Positions 25,506-37,357 of a DNA stretch of 64,000 nt are shown piece by piece (positions within the stretch are counted from its first letter, which is position 1; each line of letters begins with the position of its first letter). The position numbers and the translations under genes were made by a program. The notes beneath the pieces were generated by a model, which worked only from the letters and a program-made list of their open reading frames with translations, did no database searches and was not told where the DNA came from. Source of the DNA: Chrysoperla carnea (lineage: Eukaryota; Arthropoda; Insecta; Neuroptera; Chrysopidae); assembly GCF_905475395.1 (NCBI RefSeq), contig NC_058338.1:41141935-41205934 (forward strand), given 5' to 3'.

Positions 25506-27233
25506 TAAAATTTTACAAATTGTAAGGAATAGTACATTAAAATCACAAAAATAAATTTTAGATAATTGATTTGCCCTAAAATATTTAAAGGATTGTAAAT
25601 TTGATCGAAAAGTCCTTGTGTAATAGTTTGTTTTACGCGTTTCCGTTAGTTCTCACATTACCAATTAGCTCTCAATGATAAATTGAAGTAATATTTATTT
25701 TCTATCTTTGCTTATAATTTTTCCATTTTACTATTATCTATGCTTATTCCGAATAATTTCATATTTTGTAGATTTTCAATTGATATATGATAGCAATAAA
25801 AAAGTCTATCTCGAAATCTATTAATTGACATTAATAAAATTCCATAGTCAGTATTGCCAAAAACACGCTAAAAATTACTCTAATTGTAAAATATTCATGT
25901 TGTAATCCATAAACGATATTCTCATTACTAGAAATAGAAAATATTTCAAGGACAATTTGTTCATAATTAATTTAACTATGTGTGGCGTCTGTCTTCAATC
26001 TCTATTAATGATTAGACAGAAAAGTAATGAGTCGAGGTACATTACTTAATTGTGGAACACGTGATATTTAATTCATTTTAAATAATTGCAATTTATGATT
26101 TCAAGTTTTGTAATTTATGAATAAGTAGACAATTTTAAATATCAATTAAAAATTATAATGAATGTTATTTTAATTTTGATTTTTTTTACTGCCATGGTAT
26201 GATATTTGAGTAGTAAATAAATCACCAACTAACTACTAACTACGTAATACCTACGTGTATGAGCCTTTACAACCTTTTAAATTTAGAGTTACAGAAATAC
26301 TCCGGTCGACATGTAGTTTCAGATGGAAAAAGGTCAGAAGTTAATGAGACTTTGAGATGATGTTCAAGGATGGTTAATTAACATTTTTTCTGTTTTCCAT
26401 CTTGAGGACTTTGCGCAAAAAAAGAAAAAGGGGAAAAACTTGCAAAATTTTCGACCTTCCTTCGGTTTTTCCTCAATAAATTTTTTTTCTTAAGTCCTAA
26501 GGTAAAAGCATTCCTGTATGTTTTTTTAGAGGGTTAAATTTTCTACATTTTTGACTATTCATACATGTTTGTATGTCAATTTTTTACCGAGATATGGCGC
26601 TTCGAAAATGGCCTCTCTAAATTTTGAAGGCGGAGGTATATTCAATTTTTCCCTAAATTTACACCTGTTGTAGTTAATTTTACATCTTTAAAGTTTTGTA
26701 TCTTTTAGTTTTCTTTTATATTTTGCACTGCCTTAAAGTTATTCCAATCATTGTCTTCCAGCTTAGAAAATTGTGCCTAGAAGTCTAGATCGTGATAACA
26801 CCTCTTGAATCGAAAAGCAGATTACTACTAGGTATTACAATATCCCAAAATATAAAACTATTACAAATCAGCTAATAGTGATCTTGAGTCGGTGCAAGTT
26901 TCTGGAAAAAGGTGCTAGGATTTGGAAACTTGTTGTTACAGTGAACCGCTACCATAAAGATAATATAATAATATAAGAATAGAGTGCACGAGTGCCTATG
27001 TTAGCCATAAATGAGAGTGTCTGCTCCTATGAGAGAGAACACTGCGGAGCTACCGTGTCTGTATGTATCATATGATGGCGTCATCATAGAGGAAATGCAT
27101 TAAAGCTAAATTAATGCTAATATAATTTTAAGAAAAGTCCATAAAACGTGCCTGTTTAATCGACTGCTTTAAATGCTTATTCTATTATGTTAAAGTTAAA
27201 ATTACAAATATAATGCTCTATTATTTATTACAG
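25506..27233. other. Upstream region of the insulin-like gene
   Basis: No coding sequence recognised. The insulin-like gene's 5' untranslated exon and promoter should lie here or further left, because its start codon directly follows a splice acceptor at 27,232-27,233. A short GC-richer block (about 26,985-27,085, with GATGGCGTCATCAT) could be regulatory, but this is only composition. Confidence 0.35.
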
Positions 27234-28201
27234 ATGGAGAGTCATTACTGGTCAATAATTATCAGCATTATTTGCATTCACATCCTCATCAACGTACAAG
27301 CTGACGTTTTAGCGATACAAGATTTATCAACAATGAAAAAAGCCACACAATATTTTCCACAAAGAAAACTTTGTGGGAAAAGTTTAGCCGACACTTTACA
27401 ATGGGCATGCGAAGGTGCCTATAATGCAATGTACAAAAAATCAGGTAAATTTACAAATCTTAATTTTATGGCTTGTAATGTATCTCAGCCTAACGAAAAA
27501 ATTACTCGTATTTCAACCTGCACCCATTTTAATTGTCGAAATATATCGGTGTCAACATTCATTTTCTGCAATATAACGTATCGAAATAAGATACTCCTTT
27601 CTCTTATTTTCTTATAATTACTGTTTTTGGCCCATTAAAGAGATTGCTACCATTTTAACCTTTTATAAAAAAGAGAAGAATGCTACTATATCAATACATT
27701 TCGACTATCAAAGTAGCTGCATATTGAAATACGTGAGATAAGGTGGGACGCAGTGGAACACGGGCTGCAAAACAGTGGAATAACCTAAATATTTATACCT
27801 TATTCCAAAAAAACAAATTTTAAAAAATTATTAAGTCTGGTTAACTTAATAATTCTGTGTAATTTGTTCAGAAATTTTCTTGGATACAAATATTACGGTT
27901 GTTCTACTATGTCCCACCTCCGCCTAATTTTTTTCGATAAATCAGTCCAAATACTAATAAAATTTGTTAAATAATTTGTTTTTTCTCAGAAAATGATCAA
28001 GATTATTTATATCAATCAGATCAAGAGGATTTATCGTCAGTTGAATTTGTACCTAGCACGTTTCCATTTCGTACACGAAAAGCTGCAGCCAGTATGCATC
28101 CTAGAAAGTTTCGACGATTTACACGAGGTATCATTGCTGAATGTTGTCATAAACCGTGTAGTCTTGGTGAATTAAAGACTTATTGTGCCCCTCGAAATTA
28201 A
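27234..28201 (+). CDS. Insulin-like peptide precursor
   Basis: Secreted hormone precursor of 140 residues in two coding exons, 27,234-27,444 and 27,990-28,201, joined in phase 1. Residues 1-24 form a hydrophobic signal peptide. The B chain holds CGKSLADTLQWAC (Cys47 and Cys59, eleven residues apart). A C-peptide of about 45 residues ends at RFTR, a furin-type site. The A chain GIIAECCHKPCSLGELKTYC (from residue 117) has the canonical CC-x3-C-x8-C pattern. A phase-1 intron between B and A chains is the conserved position in the insulin superfamily. The A-chain start and B-chain spacing favour the insulin/bombyxin class over relaxin-like Dilp7/8. The ATG directly follows a TTATTACAG acceptor, implying a non-coding 5' exon. 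Expected ligand of an insulin receptor. An AATAAA at 28,515-28,520 is a candidate poly(A) signal. Confidence 0.95.
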
Positions 28202-29531
28202 AAAAAATACTTGATAGTCTTTTTTGCTGACTGGAATTACTTTGTATCTTAAAAAACAAATTTCATGTAAAAGAATTTGCTACTTTTTAATAGATTTTAA
28301 TTTTTGACCATCCTGACTTGACTATGTTTGATTTTAGCACACTAGTGCGGAAAATAGTACTTCTTTGAAAAAGATATACGCTAACAAGTGCAACATGTGG
28401 CTCAGCGCGGTTGTCGCAAATACATCTTTCGGCGAAGAGCTATATTGCACAAATCCAAAATCTTATAAACTATAATTAACAAAGAACATTTTTTAAACTA
28501 TAGTACTTGATATAAATAAAGCCTATTGGATACGTTTACAACGCCTTAGGACTTTCCGTCATAGAATTCCATTCTCTTTTTTTTTTCTGCTCAATACTTT
28601 TTGCACCCTGTTCCCTGTATTGGGGTGTCCAGTTAAAAAATACAGACTCTACCTATTGTATTTAATAATAACTCATCTCATCGAACAACATGTTCCCATC
28701 AACATCAGTACGTAGGGCGCATTATAATTCTATTAAAAATATTTTTTTATGTTATTTTTTGTTTCCAACGTCAAAAATAAAAAAAGTGAGATTTAAACTC
28801 TATTTTGAAACTGTATAAAATTTTAAAAAAAAATTACTATTGACATAAATAAATAATATTTTTTATTGTTTGTTATTTATGGTGTTCAAAATATAATTTG
28901 TCAATATAATTATATCTTTGCCGATATAATTTGATAAAGATAATATACTTGGCCATAAGCACAAAATTTTGTCGACATAAGACAGCTGTTTGGGCAAAGA
29001 TACTCGTGCCATTATGATGACATAAAAATCATAAAAAAATCTTACTTTAACTTCTCCAACGCGATACATTTCCGGATCATAGTTTTTTGTGAACTTTGAG
29101 CTCTAGTTTAAGCCCTTCCACGAATATCATTTCCCAAACATTTGTTGTATATTATATAGGCAAAATTCAGGCTTTAGTACAGCTCAGCCCTTATGTTTAT
29201 CAAGTAGCATATTTTTAAAATTAAACTCAAAAGAAAAGGATTATAAAATGTATTTATGTATTCATCGATAATATATTATATTTTTATTTTAAAATTAAAT
29301 ACGTAATTGGTTAGTATTAAGTTACAAGTACAATTTTTGTTGAAAAAATGATAAAATAACAATAAAAAATGTTATTTGTATACTTATACTGTTCAAAGGC
29401 AAAATATTAACATGCGATACGATGTTAAGAAATTTTCCTGTAATCAAAATATTTTCTGAAAGTCACCATTTTGTAAACATCATCTTTCAGAAATAAATAC
29501 AAATGATTTTAATTTTAACCGTAGCTATAGC
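28202..29531. other. Gene-free stretch after the insulin-like gene
   Basis: Contains the presumed 3' UTR and then unremarkable AT-rich sequence. Confidence 0.4.
28515..28520 (+). terminator. Candidate poly(A) signal of the insulin-like gene
   Basis: AATAAA 314 bp after the stop codon. It is the first canonical hexamer I found on this strand. Confidence 0.4.
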
Positions 29532-29692
29532 TAAAGACCTTTTCATTTTAAAAAGTGATTATCTTTTGTTTCGGACGGTTTGTTAAAAAACTAATGTGAT
29601 AAAATGAATAACAACTATCTAGTGTCTTTGTCCACCTTATTACTGTGTGTCCGAAACAATAATGAAACCTAATTGAAATGAAAAGGTCTATA
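29532..29692. mobile_element. MITE, copy 1
   Basis: A 161-bp unit with imperfect terminal inverted repeats of about 45 bp: TA-AGACCTTTTCATTT...TTTGTTTCGGAC at the left and its reverse complement GTCCGAAACAATAATGAAAC...GAAAAGGTCTA at the right. The ends abut TA, fitting a Tc1/mariner-type target duplication. A second copy lies at 59,892-60,094. There is no coding capacity. Confidence 0.75.
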
Positions 29693-32430
29693 GAAGCACT
29701 TCATAATTTTCTGAGGTCTACAGGACTCAAAATTGATTTTAAAAATCATAAATTGAACTTTTATAGTTAACTATCACCCCCGCCCCAACTCTACCTTACC
29801 CGCGAAACTTTTCGAGTAATTTTTCAGCGAATCAAAATCTTTAAAATGAATTTTGTTCTGATTACTTGAATGGGAAAGATATATACAAAAAAAAATCAAT
29901 TTCACCATTTCGCTATTTCAACCCCTTAAGGGTTAAATTTCAATACATGGGATCCTCTATCTACTATATGTTGTATATATCTATGGTATTACCTAATCAA
30001 TTTTTATTATCATTTGTTCCACAGACTAGTTTATGTAGCTCCGAGTAGATTCAACTCATTCTGTTTTAAAATTGAATCTAGTTTTATGTAAATATTTCTT
30101 TCACCAAATTTAGGCTAAAAACATAATGTAGGCGAATAGCTACGTCACTAGCGACAAAGTGACATGATACTGTCGTTACTAGATTATCAGCTCAATGAAC
30201 TTAGGAAACAAAATTTGGAAAAGTCTTCAGGCTTGTATTTTTCTAAATTTTTTATTAGGCTGAGCACGAAGGTACCTAGTTTCTGGACACTTAGTCCCTC
30301 CATTATGTGTTCAGCCTCAAGGCGTTGATATTCTCTATATTGTCTTTGCTTTTAAGCCCTACGGTAAATTGAAAGGCATAAACAATTATATAGATTTATA
30401 GTGAACATATTTAATTAAATCATTTCCATCGAAAATAAAATATAGTATTATTTTTTAACTTCATCCGATTCGATAAATTAATTTAATTTCTTAAACTAGA
30501 CGATAAATGCAAACACTTGTGGTCTTCGATAAGAAGGTATTCAAATAAATATCCCAACTTTCAAATTTATATTTTCAAATTTATATCATTCACTGGGAAC
30601 AAATTTCGAATTTTAATTTCTTTCCGCATTCACGTTCGAAAGACGATATTGAACCAGAATTTTCCAAGCGAAAATCTGGTCCCGTTTTCTTCAAATTAAC
30701 ATCGAAAAGATCTCTTGTGATTGTTATGTAAAGTTTACCGTTTCCGAGTTACTAAATGTTAATGTTTGTAAAAACATCAAAAAAACCACTTTGAAGGCTG
30801 AAAATAAAACTAAAAAACTAAATTTTTGCGAAACCAAAATCCTAATATAATCTTTGAACATCCCTTAACAAAATCTTTGAAAGTGATTGCAGTGATTATT
30901 TACCCTAAAGTCTTGACTTTTTACTATTCTTTCGAATGAGCAAAGAAGTGAAATCAGAAATTTGAACCTGGCGGGTGATCTACGATTTAATATTTAACAA
31001 AACGATGAATAATTTTTAACCTTAGTATTATTGTATTAATGATAAGGTATTTCAAAATCAAAGATACCGTTTTCAATACATGTATCATTTAAGAGGCGCA
31101 TTACACCATTTTTTTAAAATTTTTTACGAAATTTTAAAACATACGTCAGTTTACTGATAAATGAAGGGAAAAAATTATAATTTCATAAAATATTTTTATG
31201 ATTCCATTAAAAACATACTTTCCTTATGGTAAATGGCTTTCAGTCTAACATTCTGTTAATAAGTCCTAAAATCTCTTTTTTGAGTAGGCATTCAAAGTAC
31301 AAAAATAGGCAATACCACGCGCCTTCGAAAACCTAAGAAAAAAAAAACTAATCCAACAATATTCTAGATAATGGGGTACGTGAAATCAATAACTTACCTT
31401 CGTTGTGTTCTAAGTTCCTCAAAGTAAAATTCTTGCCATTAAATGAGCTACTAAAAAACTTTTTCACGAGCACGATTGTGCGTAGTACTAATATTGAATA
31501 CATATGTCATTAAAAATAGAATACAAGTTTTTCAGTTTTTGTTTTCGTCAGGCGAGTACTATGTCAAAGGCGCGTAATATTCCTTCACAACTGTTAACGC
31601 CTATCCAAAGCTCAGTTTTTTGGACTTTGTGCCTGTGGTGACTTTTGATCAACTGATCAAGGACAATCAGAATTCAGTTTTAGATATTTCGACTCGAACG
31701 CTATTTCCTATAAGGCAAGTGCGAGGTTCTTTAATAATAAAGGACTTCAAGAATTTTTTTGTTTGTAATCATGAATGAAGGATAAATAATTCAATTGCTT
31801 AGTTTAATAGAATTGGGAAGTTTCTCTCTGTACTTTAATGAAAACAAATAGCATGACAAATGGATCGCTTATTTGGCAAAAAATTTAGGAAGAAATCGTT
31901 AGCACAGTTTAACTGAACATTCATATATTCAATAAAAACGAAGACTTGATCACATTATTACATTGCAATCAACACTTCTAATTATGGCATTAGGTATAAA
32001 TTAACAGAATGTCCAGACGGTACCTGGCGGTTTATTGTTTTCTCTAAGGCTAAAGACAATGGGGTACATTGATTAACATTGCTTAAGTTCTCTTAACAAA
32101 CTAATGAAAAATTTTTTTTAACTAGACAAAAAAGAATTGAAAGCGTAAAGTTCATTTTCCGCCATCGTGTTTAAATATGCCATCGTATTTGATATCAAGA
32201 GGAAACTCTGTGAAAAATGTTCAAACTTGTAGATTTTTTAGTATAATTTCAATTTATGTGATAAAATATGAACAAAAGATGACATCAAGAGATTTTGAAA
32301 AGTATTTTGTAAATGTGTAAACGAATTCTTCCTTAATCTATATCTCGAAATATGCATAAAACTACTGAAGGAAGTATGTAATTAATATTTGATATAATTA
32401 GTACTAAATTATTTAGATTGTGATATAATT
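29693..32430. other. Gene-free stretch
   Basis: No gene or repeat identified. Short open frames at 29,866 and 30,517 lack recognisable motifs. Confidence 0.4.
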
Positions 32431-32676
32431 TAGGGATGTGAAAAAATGATTTATAAATATCATGAATTGAGTTAATTAAAAAAAATCGAATTTTCAAGCC
32501 ACAAAAAATTAATGTAATAAAAAGTTGACATTTTACTCATGAACTGTATTTTATTAATTTAAAAACTTACTGATTTATTACACAAAAACATAATGTTTTT
32601 ATTGAATTTAATACAAACGAAAATAATCGATTATTTTTAATAATCGACTTTTTTTTCTTGAATGTCACATCCCTAA
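32431..32676. mobile_element. Small hAT-like MITE
   Basis: The left end TAGGGATGTGA (32,431) and right end TCACATCCCTA (ending 32,675) are complementary, and an internal ATCGATTATTTTTAATAATCG palindrome sits near the right end. TAGGGATGTGA ends with internal AATCGATT motifs are typical of non-autonomous hAT elements. The flanks share ATAATT but a clean 8-bp duplication is not visible. Confidence 0.5.
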
Positions 32677-34399
32677 ATAATTAACTATTGTGTTCGTATT
32701 AAATTACATGTAAACTTTTTTAATTTTTAATTTACATTATATTATTGAATTTATTTTTTATTTGGTTAATAATATTATTAAAATCTCAAATATGCTGTGA
32801 TTACCTAATTAAATAAATTATAAACTAAAATATTATATTGAAAATTTTTATCTATATTAATTATTAAATAAATTGTTTTTTTAATGCATAATGTTATACC
32901 ACCTACACATTTTTTTCTTTTCTTTTTAGAAATTTTCATAGGATTTTAACTTGTTAACCGTCAAGATTTAGATCAGAGACTCTATAAAATGAAGCTTCTC
33001 CGATCCATTATATATTATTTCTCTAGTCAGTTTTTCTTCCACTCCACGCGATATCTTCCTTATCCCTTTTTCAAATTACATTATTTACCCATCATTTTCC
33101 AGCTTAATCGTGCTAGCTACTGACATAAAATAGACTAACGGTTTTATAGCTAATGTTCACATATCTGGCTTTAGAATTTTAGATGGAATACCATGAAAAA
33201 GAACAATGAGAGAGTATGTATGCTACTTAATCTATCATAGGAACGAATTACTCCACTCCAATAAAACTTACTAACAACATTACCGCTGAGACTTTGTATA
33301 TGTGTTCTTTAAATCCTTGCGGGCAGCGTCTTACATAATTAAAAAAAAAATCTCCGTAAAAGAGCGTTTTTTTCACGGGGCTCAGAAAATTGTTTCGTCC
33401 ATAATCTTCAAATGAAAGGCAACCGTTTTTTTTATTTTTCTAACAAAAATTTAATCGAATAACAAATGAAAAATCATTTTCTCCGATCCAATATAACAGG
33501 GTGTTGACAAACACCTTGCAATTTGCAATTAAATTTGGTCTTTTTCAAAAATAAAATAATTGTTATAATATTTTTGGTTAATTAAATTTTTTCAAGACAT
33601 TAACTCAAATTTCATGGCCTTCCATGTCTGGTGGACACCGGATACCATACATTTTCACTTTATTTAAAAAATTTAACCCCATTGCTACCCTTTAGCAAAA
33701 CCGCCCATTCCTTAATTGGAACGACCCAAACTACCATTTTTGAAGTTTTCAATTAAATTAAAATGAGTAGGTTAATAGTTCATAGCTATCGATTAAATCC
33801 GATATTTTAAACAATTTATTAGAGCTGGCATAACTGGACCGTTTTTTTCACAAGAAGCAATTCATTTAAACCATTTTTATACCATGTATATGAAATATAC
33901 CAAGGTATACTATATAGTTAGGTTATAAAGTTATAAAGTTAGGTCGAGTTCGTATATGAGCATCATAGCTCAATTGGGACTCGTAGGACCCATCTTATAA
34001 ACTATTAGAGATAGAACTAAAGTTTAAATAATGTAAAAAATGTTCCTTATAAAATAAACAACTTTTGTTTGAAACATTTTTTTCGTAAACATCACTGTTT
34101 ACCCGTGAGAGCGCAAATTGTATAGTATGTATTATATGGGTATATCAGTTATACGTGTGTGACATGTATAGGTGTATGTGTAATGTGATAGAGTAATCAA
34201 CATTGTCTATATATGGTATTTCAACAATTAACTCAGTCAATTGTTTGTTTTCATTTGTTAAAATAAAGAAAAACAAAAAACCATTTCTCGAATAAAAGAT
34301 ATATATTACATAACATACATGATTCATGTAATAAACAAAAAAATTAACATTAATTTACAATGGCTAACTCACAATTTAATAAATCTTAATATAGGAACT
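32677..34399. other. Gene-free stretch
   Basis: AT-rich intergenic sequence downstream of Tim8. No gene supported. Confidence 0.4.
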
Positions 34400-34767
34400 T
34401 TATGCTCCATTCTTTTGAATAATTTGTGCAAATCGTTTGGTAACCAACAACGATACATCTATAAATCGATTTACACAATTTGTTATGCATGTCTCAGTTT
34501 TGCTATCCAATTTATTTCCAGGTTTATCCAGACATTTATCCCAACAAAAATCATTGAATTCGTTAATCTATTAAAATAAAAAAATCAGTTAATAAAGTTT
34601 CAAAACAACGTGTGAAATTTTTGTATAATCGATAAACTAACCTGAGCTTGAAATTGTGCTTTTTGTTTTTCTATTAACAAAAATTCTTGTAGCTCATTAT
34701 CACCCCCTTTACTTCCTGATGCTGATCCAACATTATTATTATAACCTTCACTATAAAAATCAGACAT
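34400..34767 (-). CDS. Tim8: Mitochondrial import chaperone Tim8
   Basis: Small Tim of the mitochondrial intermembrane space. With Tim13 it forms a hexamer that carries hydrophobic precursors from the outer-membrane pore to the inner membrane. There are two coding exons, 34,642-34,767 and 34,400-34,567, joined in phase 0 across a 74-bp intron, giving 97 residues. The N-terminal helix holds ELQEFLLIEKQKAQ, almost the insect Tim8 sequence. The twin CX3C motifs are CWDKC (residues 50-54) and CITNC (69-73), separated by 14 residues, and RFIDVSLLVTKRFAQ follows as in Tim8. Tim9, Tim10 and Tim13 differ in the N-terminal helix and around the second motif. No presequence is expected. It is divergent from the AMN1-like gene. 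Confidence 0.96.
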
Positions 34768-37357
34768 TTTTAGTTTATATTTTTAAATATAAATTTATTT
34801 CAATATTTGTTAAATATCTTTCGTCAGAAAATTATTATTGTCACTTCTCTTTATACGAGCCGGTAAGAGCTCTGTTTTATCGACTCAGATGAAATAAACA
34901 CAAAATACAAATTGAAACTTGAATTTGTGTCAATTAAAATTTGTTTGTGTGTGACAGCAATAATCGTATAGTTAGAATATTAACAATTTATTCGGTTCTG
35001 GCAATTAATAAGTGTACAAAATATAATTTTGATGGAAATTCTTCGTAACTTAAAAAATTAAAACTAACAAATACAACTTACGGAGTACCCATCACGTCCG
35101 TGTTAAAAATTTACAAAAACATTTTTATAAATAAAATAATAATTACAATATCACAGTGTAATAAAAATTATATGGAAGTAGTATCACAATACAATAAAAA
35201 TGGAAAACTTGAATAAATCAATTGTTCCACGATTAGTAACACGGTAACATAGTTACATTGTTAATAATTTAAAAATAATTAGAAATCCGAATACCTCGAC
35301 AAATAGTAACAAATAATAACTTCATTTTTTGAAAAGTATAAATGTATAAACAAAAGATTATTGTTTATTAATACGAATGAAAACTGATGTTTCTATTGTG
35401 GAGGTTCCTTTATGCTTTTCCTTTGTCGTAATCATAGAGATTATTAATCTCAAAGCTACTCAAACCGCGAATGAAATATATATATACCCACTATGTAACG
35501 AGTTTATATATCTATTTGCTCATTTAATACGGAATTTCCTTTTTCCTTTACAGTAATACAGCTAATACAGATGCAAGAGCTAACGTGTTTTTACGTTGCG
35601 GAAGTAAATTTTGTACGTTTTATACAATGTATAAAAATTTGTTAAATTATTATTTATTTTTGTAGAACTAGTTAATCGTTTATAGATTTAAAATGACAAA
35701 GTAAAAGTTACTACGGACATTTTATGCATAAAAATATAAAAACTGTTCGGAACTACCCCATCTTTCCTTGCTTATTGCGAAATCTCTGGCCTATAATTTC
35801 ATTGCTATATCTAGATGCTAAAGGAAAAAGTAACCATTAAACTTTGACACTATGATTAAACTAAATTTCACTATATCTAGATCTTGTAGTCAAAAGAATT
35901 GAAGTATTTATTATACTTTAGAAAATTATCCTCATATCAAATACTGTAAGGTGAATAATTCCCCCTTAGTGCAACGAAAAAGAAATAAAATCAAATGAGT
36001 TCGGTATAATTCAAAAAGGCAAATAATCCGTACTTTTATAGTAAACAACATACGACAGATAAATGACTAGTTTATAAAGTTAGCCTTTATAAAAAAATCA
36101 ACCACATGTGCTATACAAACTTTTTTGGATTTGATAAAGAAAATTTCAAACTTTTGATTAGGACATTAAGGAGAACGTTTTTTCAAAGTTTCAAAAAAAT
36201 CCACTTAGTGTGAACTATTATTTGTGGAAGAAAAAATTTGGCTTTTGTGGGTATAAAACTTGTAAATAGTAAAATTACAAGATGAAATAAAATGTTACAT
36301 GACATTACAATTACTAATTTTACAATGGCAACCGATCAATATATATTTTTCGTAGTTTTAGCAAACTTGATTGTTTTATTTATATTAGATATCAGTGGTT
36401 CTAAAATATTACAACATGAACTAAACATCCGTAACCGAATCACACTATGAGTAATACTCGTGAGGCATTTGATCTTAATATCAGGTGCTGGGATAGTTCC
36501 TAACTAAGTCAACCATAACTAAAAACCCCCCCCTCTTCCTTTCATTTTCCCTATCCCTTGTTATGACATGTTCTGTACAATGTTTGTATTGTTTAAAAAA
36601 GAATGAATAAATTCAATTGAATTGAAGTGAGCGCTTGTAAGAAAATTTTCTGACTTTCTTTGACTCTTAATTGTGATACTTGTATGTAAAAATATATGTA
36701 AGTACGAAAACCCATTATAAATTATTAGTTTCCATTTTATCTGTTTTTGTTTAGAATGGGTTATCTGTTTTTGTTAAGAATTAGCTAACGTAGGACTAGA
36801 TGGTTTAATACACCGGAGCCTCCCAAACTCAGATGGCCCTTTACAATAATATCCCAGAATTTCTAGAAAGTGGTATTTGGTGACATAATATTGCATTTTT
36901 CAGACATAAAATTTGAATTAACAGAGCTCAAAAGCCCATTAGGTTAGTATTATTTTCCATTTTATTTTTTAGAATGTTATTATGTTAGAAGACAAAGCAA
37001 CTATGTTAAAATCACCTCACTTAGTTTTAAAGTGAAAAATTAATGACCATCGTTTAATTGAATACTTACTGTCGCTATTAAGTCCAAGAATTGCCATAAA
37101 TTCTTAGGATAAATAAGTGTAATAAAATGGCTCAATATTGGGCATATAATTTTTACATATTTTCTATATACTATGTACTAGTGCATGGGATAAAAACCCG
37201 TAAATAAATAAATATATTCTTTCCGCTTAAAATATTACAATTAAGAAACAAAAAAGAAATTTTTCTTTCAAGTGCTCTTCTTCACCTTCTCCAAATAAGA
37301 ACTAAAAAAAAAAATTAAATTTTAAACTATCTTAAAGGGAAAACATTTTATTTTTAG
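34768..37357. other. Divergent spacer between Tim8 and the AMN1-like gene
   Basis: Should contain the Tim8 promoter and the 5' exon of the AMN1-like gene. A candidate first coding exon is 36,447-36,484: ATG, 12 full codons and two bases, with a poor GTGCTG donor. It would restore 13 residues before the conserved Cys, the same number as in vertebrate AMN1. A C-run and an AATAAATTCAATTGAATTG tail at 36,520-36,630 look like the 3' end of a retroelement. Confidence 0.35.

Noticed and set aside
36307-36449. A 40-codon frame (starting MATDQYIFFVVL) with a hydrophobic segment
   Set aside because: AT-rich codons give hydrophobic chance translations. It has no homology I know and no splice or expression sign.
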